NCBI GenBank assembly: GCA_023374025.1
Contig: SIJG01000084.1
Span: 427,159 to 491,158, forward strand
Direction: 5' to 3'
From: Heterodera schachtii
Lineage: Eukaryota; Nematoda; Chromadorea; Rhabditida; Heteroderidae
DNA length: 64,000 nt
Part shown: in pieces, positions 20,741-31,805 of the stretch
Layout: every line of letters begins with the position of its first letter
Numbering within the stretch: position 1 is the stretch's first letter
Made by a program: the position numbers and the translations under genes
Notes under the pieces: generated by a model
The model's database searches: none
Told to the model about the DNA's origin: nothing
Seen by the model: the letters and a program-made list of their open reading frames with translations, nothing else

Positions 20741-21992
20741 CATCAACAAACAGAAGGGTAATGTGTATTTACGTATAATTTTTGAAGTTACCTATTATCA
20801 GTCCATAAGGGCTGTTCAAGTCGTAAAAATCGACAATCATAAGGAGAATCCATTCGGCAATTGGTGAAAGTTCGGAATGCCCTCGGGACAGAATTTCCCT
20901 AAATTAATTGCTTTAAATAGGCAATTATTACAATACTTTTTGCTTACTCTTTATTTGTGCTCCTCCATTTTTTACTTGTGTTGGAATTTCCATGAACACG
21001 GGCCCGTCCATTTTGTGCTGTTCTTCCTCAAATGGTGTTCTCACTTCAGACAATCGAAAGCACACAGAATGCCAAAGAATTGGTGCAGCAATTGCCAAAG
21101 CGAACAAAAGAATAATTGCCAATAAATATTTGCTCATTTTTGGTGACCAATGGCACCGATACATTTGGGAACAACAAATGGCACAAAAACGGTTCAATGA
21201 CATTAGGAAATTCAACTGAAATTTTAAATTTCTTTTTTAACATTTCAAATTGCGCAGAAATTTGAATAAATTGCTTTTAAAAATTATTTTAAAATTAAAA
21301 ATGCCTGAAATTGGATTAAGCCCAATGTCCATAGCAAAAAGTAAATTAAATTCGCTGCGGCGTTTGCTTGATCCAACGGATAAAATATGGCCGGAACATA
21401 GCCCCAATATGCGCATTTCTTGACAATGTACAACAAAAATTTGCTAAAATGGAATAAAATTTAAAAAATAAATTAAATAAATGCTAATCTGAGCTTCCAA
21501 ACTCGAAATCGTCCAAAAATGGTCTGAATCGATTCTATATTCACAACACGATGAGAAAAATGCGAATCTTGGGGTACTTTTTTGGCCATTTTTTGGAAAT
21601 TTTTAATGAAAAATGTAATAAAAGTGAAAGAAAGCTAATGTTTTTTGAAAAAATCAAAATTTTATTTAAATTCAAATTATTTTTAAAGACTTGCTTTTCT
21701 TTTTGGCATAGATTGACATTTTAACGCCATTTTCGTGTTATATTAAAAATCGATTCCGACTATTTCTGAGCTTTGTTGGGTCTTTTGATTTAATTTAAAT
21801 ATTTTTGCATTTAAATTAATAAAACCTTAAATCCACAAAGCCAAGCGCAATAAAAAGCGTATAAAAGGAGGAGGTGAACGGCGAACGATGCCTTTGACGC
21901 AACAAAAATGCCAAAACCGACAAATAAATGGGCAAAGAAACAATCAAATGGACAAAAGTGGCAAATTTGGTAATAAAAACAAATAAATCCAT
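20741..21992 (-). pseudogene. Second Srg/Srv-type chemoreceptor copy, exon 4 deleted
   Basis: Exons equivalent to 1, 2, 3 and 5 of the 6.2-9.3 kb gene are present at high identity (start at 21992; SLNRFCAICC retained; same GC donor). Between exon 3 and exon 5 only about 80 bases remain where the other copy has about 1.9 kb, so the TM5-TM6 exon is gone. Exon 3 ends in phase 0 and exon 5 needs phase 2, so skipping breaks the frame. A few extra bases near 20787-20793 further disrupt the end of exon 5. It is therefore a true pseudogene. It shares a 3' flank with 14030-14340. Confidence 0.85.
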
Positions 21993-22341
21993 ATGAATTT
22001 AACAGTCTAAAATTTCAATTATATTAAAATATTCAGCATATTAACAAATGAAAACATTATTCAAAATTCAAAATTTTCATATTAAATATGCATTATTTAA
22101 TTTAAAAAGAATATTATTTAATTGTTATACAAATGCTTTGTCCCCAAAAGATATTCATTCCTCTTTTACGGCTTATGCAAATGTAATTTATTGTGCATAA
22201 TTATTAAATTATTCTGTTCTCCAACATCCACGAATGTAATTAGCAAATTCCGCGATGAGAATCCAAAATTAGCAAATTAAATTATTACGCCAAAGCTAAT
22301 AAAAATATGAAAGATGATAATTATTAATTAAGTGTAATAAG

Positions 22342-22923
22342 TAGGGATGATATTTATAGGCACTAAAAACTGTCAAAATAGGTAGGCCTTAGGCTCTAAA
22401 AAACCCCCAAAATAGGCCCTAAAAATGGAAAATAGGCACTAAAAAACCTCGTTTTTAGGGGTGTAAAATGACAAAATGTATTCAAAAAAGTAAAAAAATT
22501 AGGCCAAATCAGTACTGAGATATATAATTTTTAAAGCACAAATTATTGTCAAGAAAATAAATAAATAAATTTTGATATGAATTTTTGAAAAGTTTTTCAT
22601 TTCTTATGGGTGTATTTTTGAAAAAATTTCGGGTCGATTCTTAAGGGTGTATTTTTTTTTTTAATTTTAGTCGATTCTTAGGGGTGCATTTTTCGTTTTT
22701 ATTGCATTTTTGTTAATAATTTTGGGCAAAATGCCAAAATAGGCAAAAATAGGCTCTTTCAAAATTTTTTAGGCTTTTTAGGCGCTAAAAATAAAAGCCT
22801 AGAAAATAGGCACTAATAACTCGAAAAGTAGCTTAACAACAGCCCAAAAAAACACGTTTTTCGTGCGTTTCAGGCCACGGGGAGCTCAGGAAATTAGGCT
22901 TTTGCCTAAAAATATCATCCCTA
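22342..22923 (+). mobile_element. hAT-like MITE, AGGCACTAAAAA body type (complete)
   Basis: The ends are TAGGGATGATATTTATAGGC and the near-perfect inverse GCCTAAAAATATCATCCCTA. The flanking octamers GTAATAAG and GTATATGT agree only partly. The interior contains CTTAGGGGTGCATTTTTCG and TTTTTCGTGCGTTTCAGGCC modules shared with other families. It has inserted near the same point of the duplication as the 9631 element in the other copy. Confidence 0.85.
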
Positions 22924-23515
22924 GTATATGTCGTCATTTTAAAAAATTATAAAAGAAAGGGAAATTCTGTAAAAAAAAAGCAGAAAAGATTTGAAAAATC
23001 GTTGCCATATTGTGATCAAATAAATAATACTCAGCAACTTATACAAAAGTTTATCTAAACAAAAAAAATATTTTTTTTAGTTTATTTAATGTATTATTTG
23101 TAAATATTTGAAATAAATGGACTAATGGAGCAGTCTGATATGTTTTAAAAATTTGCCACCCATGGATTAGAGTCGTTTTCAAACCCTTACAAAAGTGGAT
23201 CTTTTCAAAAAAAAATGCTATTTGATTTCGGTAAACGCCGGCATTGGAAAATTTTTGAAACTTTATTCAGATTCATTTAGTCCAAAATGCTCAATTTTTT
23301 ATGGTTTTTTTAAATTAATTTTTATAAAAATTTTGCCAGGAATTTATTAAAAATGATAATTTTGTCAAACTTTAAGCTAAAATTTACATTTTCTTGATTT
23401 GATATATAATATCATATACATAAACATAAAAATAATAAATTAGAAATAAATAAAAATATAGAAAAAATGTTTTGTTTTTATATTTTTATTTTTTTCTAAT
23501 TTATTTATTTTTATT
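22924..23515. other. AT-rich spacer
   Basis: No gene or delimitable repeat was recognised. Confidence 0.4.
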
Positions 23516-23612
23516 CCCATTTGTTTGACTTCCTTTTTTCATCTCATAAGAACTCCTTTCATTGCATTGTTTGTGCTGTTTGTGGAAAGAAAGAAAATGT
23601 AAGTGAGAATAT
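23516..23612 (+). repeat. Duplicated block shared with 11561-11655
   Basis: Same order relative to the chemoreceptor copy as the block at 11561. It marks the far edge of the segmental duplication; the peptide gene that follows at 11809 has no counterpart here. Confidence 0.7.
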
Positions 23613-23952
23613 TATTCAACAAAATGTCGGATTTATTGAAAATCACATTGAACTCAGCAGCGAATTTTAAATGAAAAAAAAATAAATGAAAAAAAATATT
23701 TATAAGAATATACACATTTATATTTTACAAAATTCGGGAGAAGGACTCCATCCCTAAAAAGTGTTTATGTTCGAAATAATTTAATAAATACTGTTGCTTC
23801 TAGAAAGTTCTTTCGAAATAAAATAAAAAAATCAAAAATTTCTGTTCAATCATTCATCGACTCATTCATTCTAAAGAAATCTTCGTGACTCACTCTCTAA
23901 AAAAGGACGAATATTAATTAATAATTACATTTAATGAACAAAATTAATTGGA
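23613..23952. other. AT-rich spacer
   Basis: This is the 3' flank of the minus-strand helix-turn-helix gene. No other feature was seen. Confidence 0.4.
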
Positions 23953-26194
23953 TTATGATTTACAATTCTGTTCAGACTCATTAATCCAACGATTAATTGT
24001 TCGTTTCGTCACAAATAATTGTGCCGCTATTTTATCTCGCGAAAGATGCGGATTCATTTTGATCATTTTTTGGTATTTTTTAATGATTTTTGCTTTCTCT
24101 TCGTTTGTATAATTTTGCCATTCTTAAATTTAAAAATGTTTAAAAAATTTAAAATAGAATTACTTGATTTGCCAAAAGCTTTTCTCCATCGGGTAATTGT
24201 TGATCGTTCAACGCCCAATTCTTTAGCAATTTCACATTCTTTTTCATAGGTTAATGATTCCGATTTACGATTAAATTCTTTCTTCTTGTTTTCAAATTCA
24301 TTTAAAATCCTTAGTTTTTCTTCTTGTGTAAAAATTTTGTTCTTTTCTTAATTTAAATTTTGTAATTTTTTTTTAATTTTAAAATATTTTATAAATAAAT
24401 AATAAATTAATTAATTACTTCCTTTTATCCCAAATTTCTTTCTCCATTCATAAATTGCGCGAACTTTCACTCCCAATTCTTCCGCAATTTCACACTCAAT
24501 TTCTGTACTCGGCTTTGAGTTCTTTTTTCTTGTGCGTTTTTCTTTCATTTTATCAAATTTATTAGGATTTTTTTACGCTGTTCATCAGTCAAATTTTTTG
24601 GTTTTTTGCCTAAATTTTAAAATATTCCAAAAAACATTAATTAGGAATTTGTGTTTTACTCAGTCCATATTTAAATTTCCAATGTTTTATTTGATGCATT
24701 GTGACTCCTAATTTGTTTACAATTTGTTCTGCTGTTATTTTTTTCGAGAAATTTCCATTGTCAATGCGTTCTCTAATTAGCATAAACTTTTTCACAATTT
24801 TTATTTTTTCTTCGTCTGGTAATTCTCTGCCTAAAATGTTATAATAATATTTAAAATTAAAAAAGCTTAATTATATTGCATAAATTTCAAAATTGCAGTT
24901 AAACATTTGCCATATTTTTATTTTTATGATTCTAATCCATGTTTTGTGGTTTAGACATGACATTTGGTTTGACCCTAATTGTCTCCATACCAAAATTCGC
25001 GCGTTTTTTTCCATATTTTTGACGGTTTCGTATCCCATAATTTGGCATAATGTCATCATTATGTTCGTCTTCTTCAGACCCGTTGCTCATTTCATAATCA
25101 GAATTTTCTGAATTCACTTCAGAATTTGTTTGTAGTCATCATACTCATAATCATCATCATCATCATCATTATCATCATCTGTACTATCATTTTCTGCTTT
25201 TTTTTGGAAATGTTCAAAAATAACAATTTTTATTTTATTTTAGGATTGCAGCCCCGTGGGGTGAAGAGGTGATCCCCGGGCTTATCGTCCTTACCCCCAA
25301 GGGCGTAGCCAGACACTTGGCGTCAAAAATTCGATTTTAGTGGTGTATTTTTCCTTTTTCATTCGATTTTTGGGTGTATTTTTTGTTTTTTTAAATCCCG
25401 AATTAGTTGGTATATTTTACAAAATTTTAAGCCGTTTTTCGCCAAAAATTAAAGAATTGCATAAATTTCAAAAATTTGCTGAAAGTCTTTACTTTTTTTT
25501 TGGGTTTCTTCTTTTTTGTTGTTGTTGATGGATTTGTCAAAATAAAACAAAACTTTCTCCAAGAACATTTTCGGTCAAAATTTGTTAGCTAATCATATAA
25601 AGTAATTTTCCGACGGCCTTTATCGGCATCACCGGCACCTTTCCTCTAATGATTTTTCAAAGCTAAACTACTTAAAGCTTTAGCAGAAAAACCAGGTATT
25701 TGTTTTAGAATTATGCTTATAAATTATAATTACCTGCTGGTCCCTTTTCATCACTTTGCTTTTCACTTTCTGCTGATGGCAAATTTGTCGTTCCTTCTCC
25801 CAAAAGCATTGTTTCTTCCTTGATTTGATGTGTTTCTTCAATCGGTTCAACTTTTACTTTAATAAATTCTTCAGATTCTTTTTTACATTTATTTTCACAT
25901 AATTTGCCATTTTCGGATCATTGTCACTTTCCATTTTCTCTTTCTTTATTGTTTTTGGCATTTCATTTTCGTGTGGTTCATTTTTCACAAAAATGGTACC
26001 GTCTTTTGAGCTTGATTGGGCCTTAATTACGGGGTCATTATTATCAAAAGTCTTAACTTAATTTATACTTTTGCTTCCATTTTATCAACTTTTTGCACAT
26101 TGTCCCATAACTCATCAAAAAATTCACCACCAGGGAATGCTTGACAGCCAAGTAAAAGTAGAAAATAAATAAAAGTCAATTGGTGATAATTCAT
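23953..26194 (-). CDS. Predicted secreted acidic protein with four helix-turn-helix repeats
   Basis: Seven exons on the minus strand: 26194-26069, 26021-25734, 25196-24991, 24830-24660, 24609-24419, 24346-24164 and 24122-23953. After a phase-0 first intron, all later introns are phase 1. Exon 1 is a signal peptide (NYHQLTFIYFLLLLGCQAF) plus FFDELWDNVQKV. Exon 2 is Glu/Lys-rich. Exon 3 has an Asp run (DDDNDDDDDDYEYDD) then basic RNRQKYGKKRA. Exons 4-7 each encode one repeat of about 56-64 residues: (T)xEEKxxI(L/I)xx(F/Y)...IAxxLxVxxxTIxxW, a homeodomain-like/transposase-type HTH. The last repeat ends WINESEQNCKS and a stop. Exons 2, 3 and 5 each lack one base in or beside a short A run (near 25915, 25128, 24560); adding one base to each makes all phases agree, about 445 residues. 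A signal peptide with DNA-binding repeats suggests a secreted, possibly nuclear-targeted effector. I do not recognise a named family. Confidence 0.65.
25298..25510 (+). mobile_element. Truncated CAAGGGCGTAGCC element inside an intron
   Basis: It begins CAAGGGCGTAGCCAGACACTTGG and continues with TCGATTTTAGTGGTGTATT and the AAAATTTGCTGAAAGTCTTTAC phrase of the 14892-15727 element. The right terminus is absent. It lies in intron 2 of the helix-turn-helix gene and need not disturb its coding. Confidence 0.75.
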
Positions 26195-27027
26195 TCCGAT
26201 TGCATAAATTAAATTGGATGAATTTAAGTCACGAAAAACCTTCAAAAAAACGATACAAAAAATCGTAAAATCGCCAAAAATCACGAAAAAGTCATAAAAA
26301 TACAAAAGAAAAAAATCATATAAAACGTTTGTTAAAAGCTTCAAGATAAGTGTGGAACATTTTAACTCATTTTAATGCCAGTCAATGCAATTTTTTGAAT
26401 TTTACAGGCCAACGATGTTAAGGATTAAGGCATGAAAAAGCATGGAAAAAAGCGATGACTAAAGAAAAGCCGAGGCGGACAGTTGAGTGATCCCATTTCA
26501 TTAAATAAATTAAGAAAAGTTATTTAATGAAAAGATATATTTTTCACTAATAAAATGATTGAATAAATTCATAAAAAAATAAATATAAAAATAAATATAA
26601 ATTATATAAAAATTACACGTTTTAATAAAAAATCAATTCTTCCCTGCGGCGCTTGTGGCACACTGAAGCCGATATAAAAAAATTAAAGGCAAAATTTGAT
26701 TTTAGCTAAGAAAATTTCGAAAAATAAAGGTAATGCAAAAAAAGGTCAACAGGTTTCTATTTATAAAATGCTATTCTTTAAATTGTTAAATGGGATTTTT
26801 TAAGCTTTGTCTAATTTTTTAGGACTTTTAGTGCTTTTTTTGGCGTTTTTTTTACTTTTTGGCTATTTTATTTTCTTCAAAAAATGACCAAATTTTTCAA
26901 GCAATTTTGATTTTGAGTTCCAATCCCGCAGCGGGACCCACAAATTTTATTTTTCTGTGTTTACCGGAATGCATTTTTTGGAAATTTCATAGGACTGAAT
27001 GTTAAATATTTTCTGAATAAATTTAAA
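26195..27027. other. AT-rich intergenic between divergent relatives
   Basis: The 5' flank of the minus-strand helix-turn-helix gene meets the 5' flank of its plus-strand N-terminal relative. No separate feature was recognised. Confidence 0.4.
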
Positions 27028-27245
27028 ATGCGCTTTTTGACTGTTTGCCTCTGCCCTTCGCCAGAGATTTTTTTGAGAGAAAGCATGCTTTAAAGGATTT
27101 TCTCCAAGAACAATATTTTAATACTCATCTTGCTTTTAATCAGAATGAGTCAATTGACGAAAATTTATTTGATGAATTGTGGAAAAATTTGGATATTCCA
27201 ACTTCAAAAAATGGCGAAAATTCAAAACTCGGATATAAAAAATGA
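27028..27245 (+). pseudogene. Paralogue of the N-terminal module (LFDELWKNL), damaged
   Basis: An ATG at 27028 opens a short frame (MRFLTVCLC), while the body lies in another frame: LPFARDFFERKHALKDFL, then SIDENLFDELWKNLDIPTS, ending at 27245. One extra T in the TTTTT run near 27034-27038 would join them. The LFDELWKN block matches FFDELWDN of the 23953-26194 gene and GDEFWNN at 28355. No downstream helix-turn-helix exons follow. It is either a decayed copy or a short secreted relative with one base error. Confidence 0.5.
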
Positions 27246-27253
27246 TATGTTTG

Positions 27254-27376
27254 GCTCCACATTCCTTTAGTCGATGTATCACCTCGATTCAATTCCTTTT
27301 GGCATAAATTGCAACGTATATTCTTCGACTGTGGAATTTTTTCATAGTTCCAAACTTTGGAAGCATAAGAGTCCAT
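27254..27376 (-). pseudogene. BED-type zinc-finger fragment of a hAT transposase
   Basis: From ATG at 27376 the frame reads SKVWNYEKIPQ, then IRCNLCQKELNRG and DTSTKGMWS. This is the first half of a BED finger (aromatic VWxyF..k, CxxC, stretch before the HxxxH pair). The zinc-binding histidines are missing because the sequence turns into unrelated DNA after GMWS; one aromatic residue after NY is also absent. It is a relic of an autonomous hAT element, the class that could mobilise the MITEs here. Confidence 0.65.
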
Positions 27377-27437
27377 TTTGTCTATTTAAAAAAAACAATA
27401 AAAATAGGATAAGTGATTGAAAAATTGTTAAAATAAT

Positions 27438-27640
27438 TAGGAATACGATTTTTAGCTTTTAGCCTATTTTTTCCTCAGCTTTGTGGTTTGAAACGCCCTA
27501 AGAACAAGTTTTTTTAGGGGTGGGCGAGATATGTTAAGCTACTTTTCGAGTTATTAGTGCCTATTTTTAGGTTTTTATTTTAAGAGCCTAAAAAGCCTAA
27601 AAATTTCGAGAAAATCTATTTTGGAGTTGCCCAAAATCTT
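27438..27640 (-). mobile_element. hAT-like MITE fragment, AGGCACTAAAA type, reversed
   Basis: In reverse this carries GGCACTAATAACTCGAAAAGTAGCTTAACA, split here as GGCACTAATAACTCG and AAAAGTAGCTTAAC, as in the right half of the 22342-22923 element. The termini are worn. Confidence 0.7.
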
Positions 27641-28341
27641 TTCGAAAATATGTAAATTGGTAGATTTATGAGTAGGCGAATTTAAATATTTTCGATTCAT
27701 AGTTTAATGCAGCGCCGATGTTGATAAGTGGAAGAGTTATGGCAAAATAATATGCAAATTCGAATAATAGTTAGAACAATAATTTATTTAAAAAACAAAA
27801 TTGTTTAAAAATTATATGAAATGAAAATAAAAGAAATTGGAAAAAACTGTAATAATTTAGGATTAGATTTATCTACATAGATTAAATAAAATGTTTTCAA
27901 ATAAGATTTACTTTTTAATATATACACGAGCTGGCCTTGGAAATTTTTGAAAATTTTAACCGTTTATCATTGCTTAATCAATAATAAATTTTTAAAAATA
28001 AAGAAAATTTTTAGAAGTTTTTGCATAATAATATAAAAATATATTGACATAAATAAATTATAAGAGAAATAAAAATCATTGTATCTTTAATAAAACGTAA
28101 AAATTTATTTATGCTATGCTATTGTATGGCTATTGCCATAATTATCCACATTTCACGCAATGTCTATAATCAATTTTATTGTGCAAAATTTTTAAAATAT
28201 TCTTAATATATTTATAAAATTTGCACAAATATTCCTTAAAAGAAATTTTATTTCTTTACAATATAATTGTTATTGGTTATAATATTTGTTTGATGCAAGA
28301 AATAAATTTGAAATAATAATATATCTTTCATATTTTTACAG
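27641..28341. other. AT-rich spacer and 5' flank
   Basis: No gene was recognised. It ends in TATTTTTACAG at 28331-28341, a strong splice acceptor 13 bases upstream of the next ATG that probably serves spliced-leader addition. Confidence 0.45.
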
Positions 28342-28354
28342 AAAATCGCCAAAA

Positions 28355-28636
28355 ATGTATTTCTTTATTTTCCTTAATAATTTAATTATTATTATAATTA
28401 CTATTTTGGTGATCAGCGTTAATGTACATGGTAATACCGACAAAAATGGAGACAATTCAACTCAACTTAATGCTAATGACAACATTAAAAGTTACGATGA
28501 TGACCTTGGCGATGAATTTTGGAATAATTTGTCCACGATCACTGATTTACCAAAATTAGACGGAGTTGAATTCGTTGGAAATCATATTAAATACACAGAT
28601 GAATCGGAAAATGAGTCCAATGAAAGTAAAAATTAA
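28355..28636 (+). CDS. Small secreted acidic protein, relative of the helix-turn-helix gene N-terminus
   Basis: This is a single open frame of 93 residues starting just after a TTTTTACAG acceptor. A strongly hydrophobic signal peptide (FFIFLNNLIIIIITILVISV) ends near VHG. The mature part is acidic: DDDLGDEFWNNLSTITDLP, then a Glu/Ser/Asn-rich end (DESENESNESKN). The DEFWNNL block aligns with DELWDNV of the gene at 23953-26194 and DELWKNL at 27028-27245, with the same position after a signal peptide. It could stop at 28636 or splice at AAA|GTAAAA into an exon I cannot find. Intact frame and acceptor suggest a live gene; function unknown. Confidence 0.6.
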   Translation: MYFFIFLNNLIIIIITILVISVNVHGNTDKNGDNSTQLNANDNIKSYDDDLGDEFWNNLSTITDLPKLDGVEFVGNHIKYTDESENESNESKN

Positions 28637-28672
28637 CAAATAATTAATCTAGGTATAATTTTTTTTTAATTA

Positions 28673-29079
28673 GCTAGCACGTTTCTTAAACTCAATCACG
28701 ATCCACAAAAATGTGAAACACATAAAAATTCATAACATGACTCAATTTCAACCAAATTAATAATATTTCATGGTATCATTAAATATCTTTAAATGTTGTC
28801 TATCAGAATAATGCTCAATTTTTTTTTTAGAATAAATATAAAAGGTTATTATTGTAAATTTTCAAAAAAGTCGTGTGTCAGAATTTTTTTGCCCATCATA
28901 ACTTTTTATATTTTTTCTAAAAAATTTTGAGCATTATATTCTGATAGACAACACTTAAAGATATTGAATGGTAACATGAAATATTAAGTTGGTTGAATTT
29001 AAGCCAAGTTAAGAATTTATTTGCGTTACATTTTTTGTTTTCGTTACTCATGGCGGATTTAAGAAACGCGCCAGCACGT
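28673..29079. mobile_element. Long fold-back element, GCGTTTCTTAAA termini (copy 1)
   Basis: The arms begin GCTAGCACGTTTCTTAAA on the left and end TTTAAGAAACGCGCCAGC on the right. They pair inward through AATATTTCATGGTATCATT and GTTGTCTATCAGAATAATGC and their complements. Related elements lie at 48145-48537 and 51129-51801. Confidence 0.75.
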
Positions 29080-31805
29080 TTTTTAATTTTTAGAAAAAAT
29101 CCTTAATTGAATTTTAATTATAATTTGATTTTGAAAAATTTTGGGAAGGTTCGACTATAGTCAACAAATTTAATTTGTCCATAAAAACGTTAGCAAAAAA
29201 CTATTTTTAAAATTTTCATAACTTTTTGAACATTTTATATATTGTGAAATCATTTGTTCAGAGCTACCGAATGATACAAAAAAGCAAAATTTGGGTGCCA
29301 TTGAACAAAGCTTTGAAAATTGTTCAAAAGGTTGCCAAAGACTTTGAAATTTATGAAACCAAACCAAGCATCATTTTAAGGTAGCGGCAAAAGCATTGGA
29401 CCAAATCTCAGTGGAAAAAAAGAAAAATTAAAACGAAAATATGAGGAATTGAGAAAAACTTTTTCTGAAATTGAAACTGCATTTCTAATGGACATAACGC
29501 CAGCAACAGCGAAAAAAATGAAGAATTGAAATTGCATCTATTAATTGGGCGACAAGAAATTTGGGCACCAGGAAGTTTGGGCAGCAGAGTAAGAGATTTC
29601 AAAAAAATAAAACAAAATAAATATATAAAATGTTATATAAATCATTAAAATTTAGTAAATTTTAACAACCCTTTGCTTAAAAATTTATATGTTCTTGAAA
29701 ATTAAAAAATTTATGTATGGAAACCTAGCAACCTTATTATTTATTCAATTCTTACAGCTGTTTAAACGTAGATTAAAGTGTTCTAATTTCTGTTTGGACT
29801 TAGAACTGAATATCGGCTTAGTTGGGCCCGAAATTACAAGAAACCTGTCTAATTCTATTTAAACTCATAAATTTTTAAGTCTTGAACAAACCGAGCCTTG
29901 TAATGTTCTAAATTATAAATAATACATATGTAAGACATTGATATAGAACGAATGCTAATGAATCTATAAAATAAGCATGCTTAATTTGTGCCCGAATTTC
30001 TGGTGCCCAAACTTCCGCCCCCCATTAATTGTTGGTCTTTTATTCATTTTCTTTCTTTTTTTTTGTTTATCAGCAGCAAAAGGATTAAAAAATTCTTTCG
30101 CTGGTCCTTTCAGCTTCCCTCTCCAAAGTTTGGCATTTTCGAGAAAATTTAGGAAAATACAAAAATGAAAATATGTACACCGAAAAGAATCAACTTTTTT
30201 ATCATTTCTTACAACATTTCAAAAAAAAAAAATTGTTTCTTTCGAATGCCAAAAGTAACCAAATCGAAAATAATTCGTTTAATACATAATTACGAGCATA
30301 TTTTGGCATATTTTTGGTTTTTAGGATTTTTAGCACATAAAAATCCCCTCTCTAATAACGATCAGATTTGCATTTATGTGACAAATTCCCTTTGCTTCAT
30401 TCATTTATATCAAAACTATCAGATGTGCCAAAATTAAGGATGGAAAAAAATAATAAGATAAAAATTATTAATGTTAAAAGCTGAAAAAATATTTTGGATA
30501 AGTAAAAAAAAAACAAAATAATTATTTTCAGGATGGGGGAATTGAACTTCGAAGAAAAAAAATCAACGGAAAACATAGACCACTAGGACGGAGAAAGCCA
30601 TTTTTGTCCTTTTCATTCATTGTAAACGACATTGATAATGCAAAAAGGAAAAGCTTCATATCTCGGCCAGAAGCTTCATTTAGCAAAAATAAAAAATTTT
30701 TATAATATACAAGAGGGGTAATCTATCTAACCTGAAAGTTTCGTTCGGAAGTCCCACCGTCTCTTGGCTACCTCTCCTTTGTTAGGGCATAGATAATTTT
30801 TTTTATCAAAAATTTGAAAATTTAACTATACTCTGAATACGTTAATTTTTTTCTCTGGATTATTCATGAAATTTAGTAAAAAACTTAGTTTTTTCATTTT
30901 CATCTTTCATTTGTCTTCATAAAAATAAATTTTTTTTGATATTTACAATTCTAAAAATTTAAACAAATTGAAAAAATTAATCAATTATGGTAAATTTGAT
31001 AAAATTCATTTTAAATGCTTTTCTCACATATGAGATTGTACAAAAATATTTGGTCTAAAATATAAAGGTTTATTAGATCTATAATTAAAAAATTTATACA
31101 TTTCTGCTGGATATAATACAAATATTACTGGGGCAACCCCCTTTTCGCCACTTCCTAATATTATGGCCCAGCCAGAGAAAATTAAATTGCCCAAATAACA
31201 TAAATCGCGTAAAGGCACAAAATTGCACTTTTTATGTAAAGAGTTGTAAACCGAGCTTCGGTTTCCATATTTCCATATACACAATAATACACATACTGTG
31301 AGATGTGCATATGTGAGGTTTTATTGCGTATAAATGCATAATTAATGATAGATTGTTTTAAAATTTCAAAAAATAACTCAATTACTTATATTTTTATATT
31401 TTATGATTTTAAATATTTAGCATTTTTAAATTTAAATGTGCTTTTTTATCGATACAAAGGAAATCTAATTAAATTCTTTAATTGTAATATTCATGTATAT
31501 GATACCAAAATTTACTTCGATTACATATCTAAATGATGAAAATGGAATTTTTCGCAAATTGCAATAATTCAAATATTCCAATCTTATGAATAAATATTGG
31601 ATTTAAATTTTTGCTTTAATTTACTTCAAAATAAAAGAAAATTTATTTTTTATTTTATTTTATTTATGACTGTAGTTTATTTGAGTTAATTTGGTTGATA
31701 TGAAATGAAGACAGATTATTTATTTGCTGTTTATTGTATTTGTGCATTTCATCCAAGAATTTTAATTCAAATTTAGCTTAATTGACATATGCTTAACAAA
31801 ATTTA
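29080..31805. other. AT-rich intergenic, no supported gene
   Basis: A lone fold-back half with AGAGCTACCGAATGATAC is present at about 29200-29340. GGGCACCAGGAAGTTTGGGC-like words near 29560 recur inverted near 29990. A moderately GC patch at 30540-30660 has no coherent exon structure. Open frames in this stretch look like chance. Confidence 0.4.
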
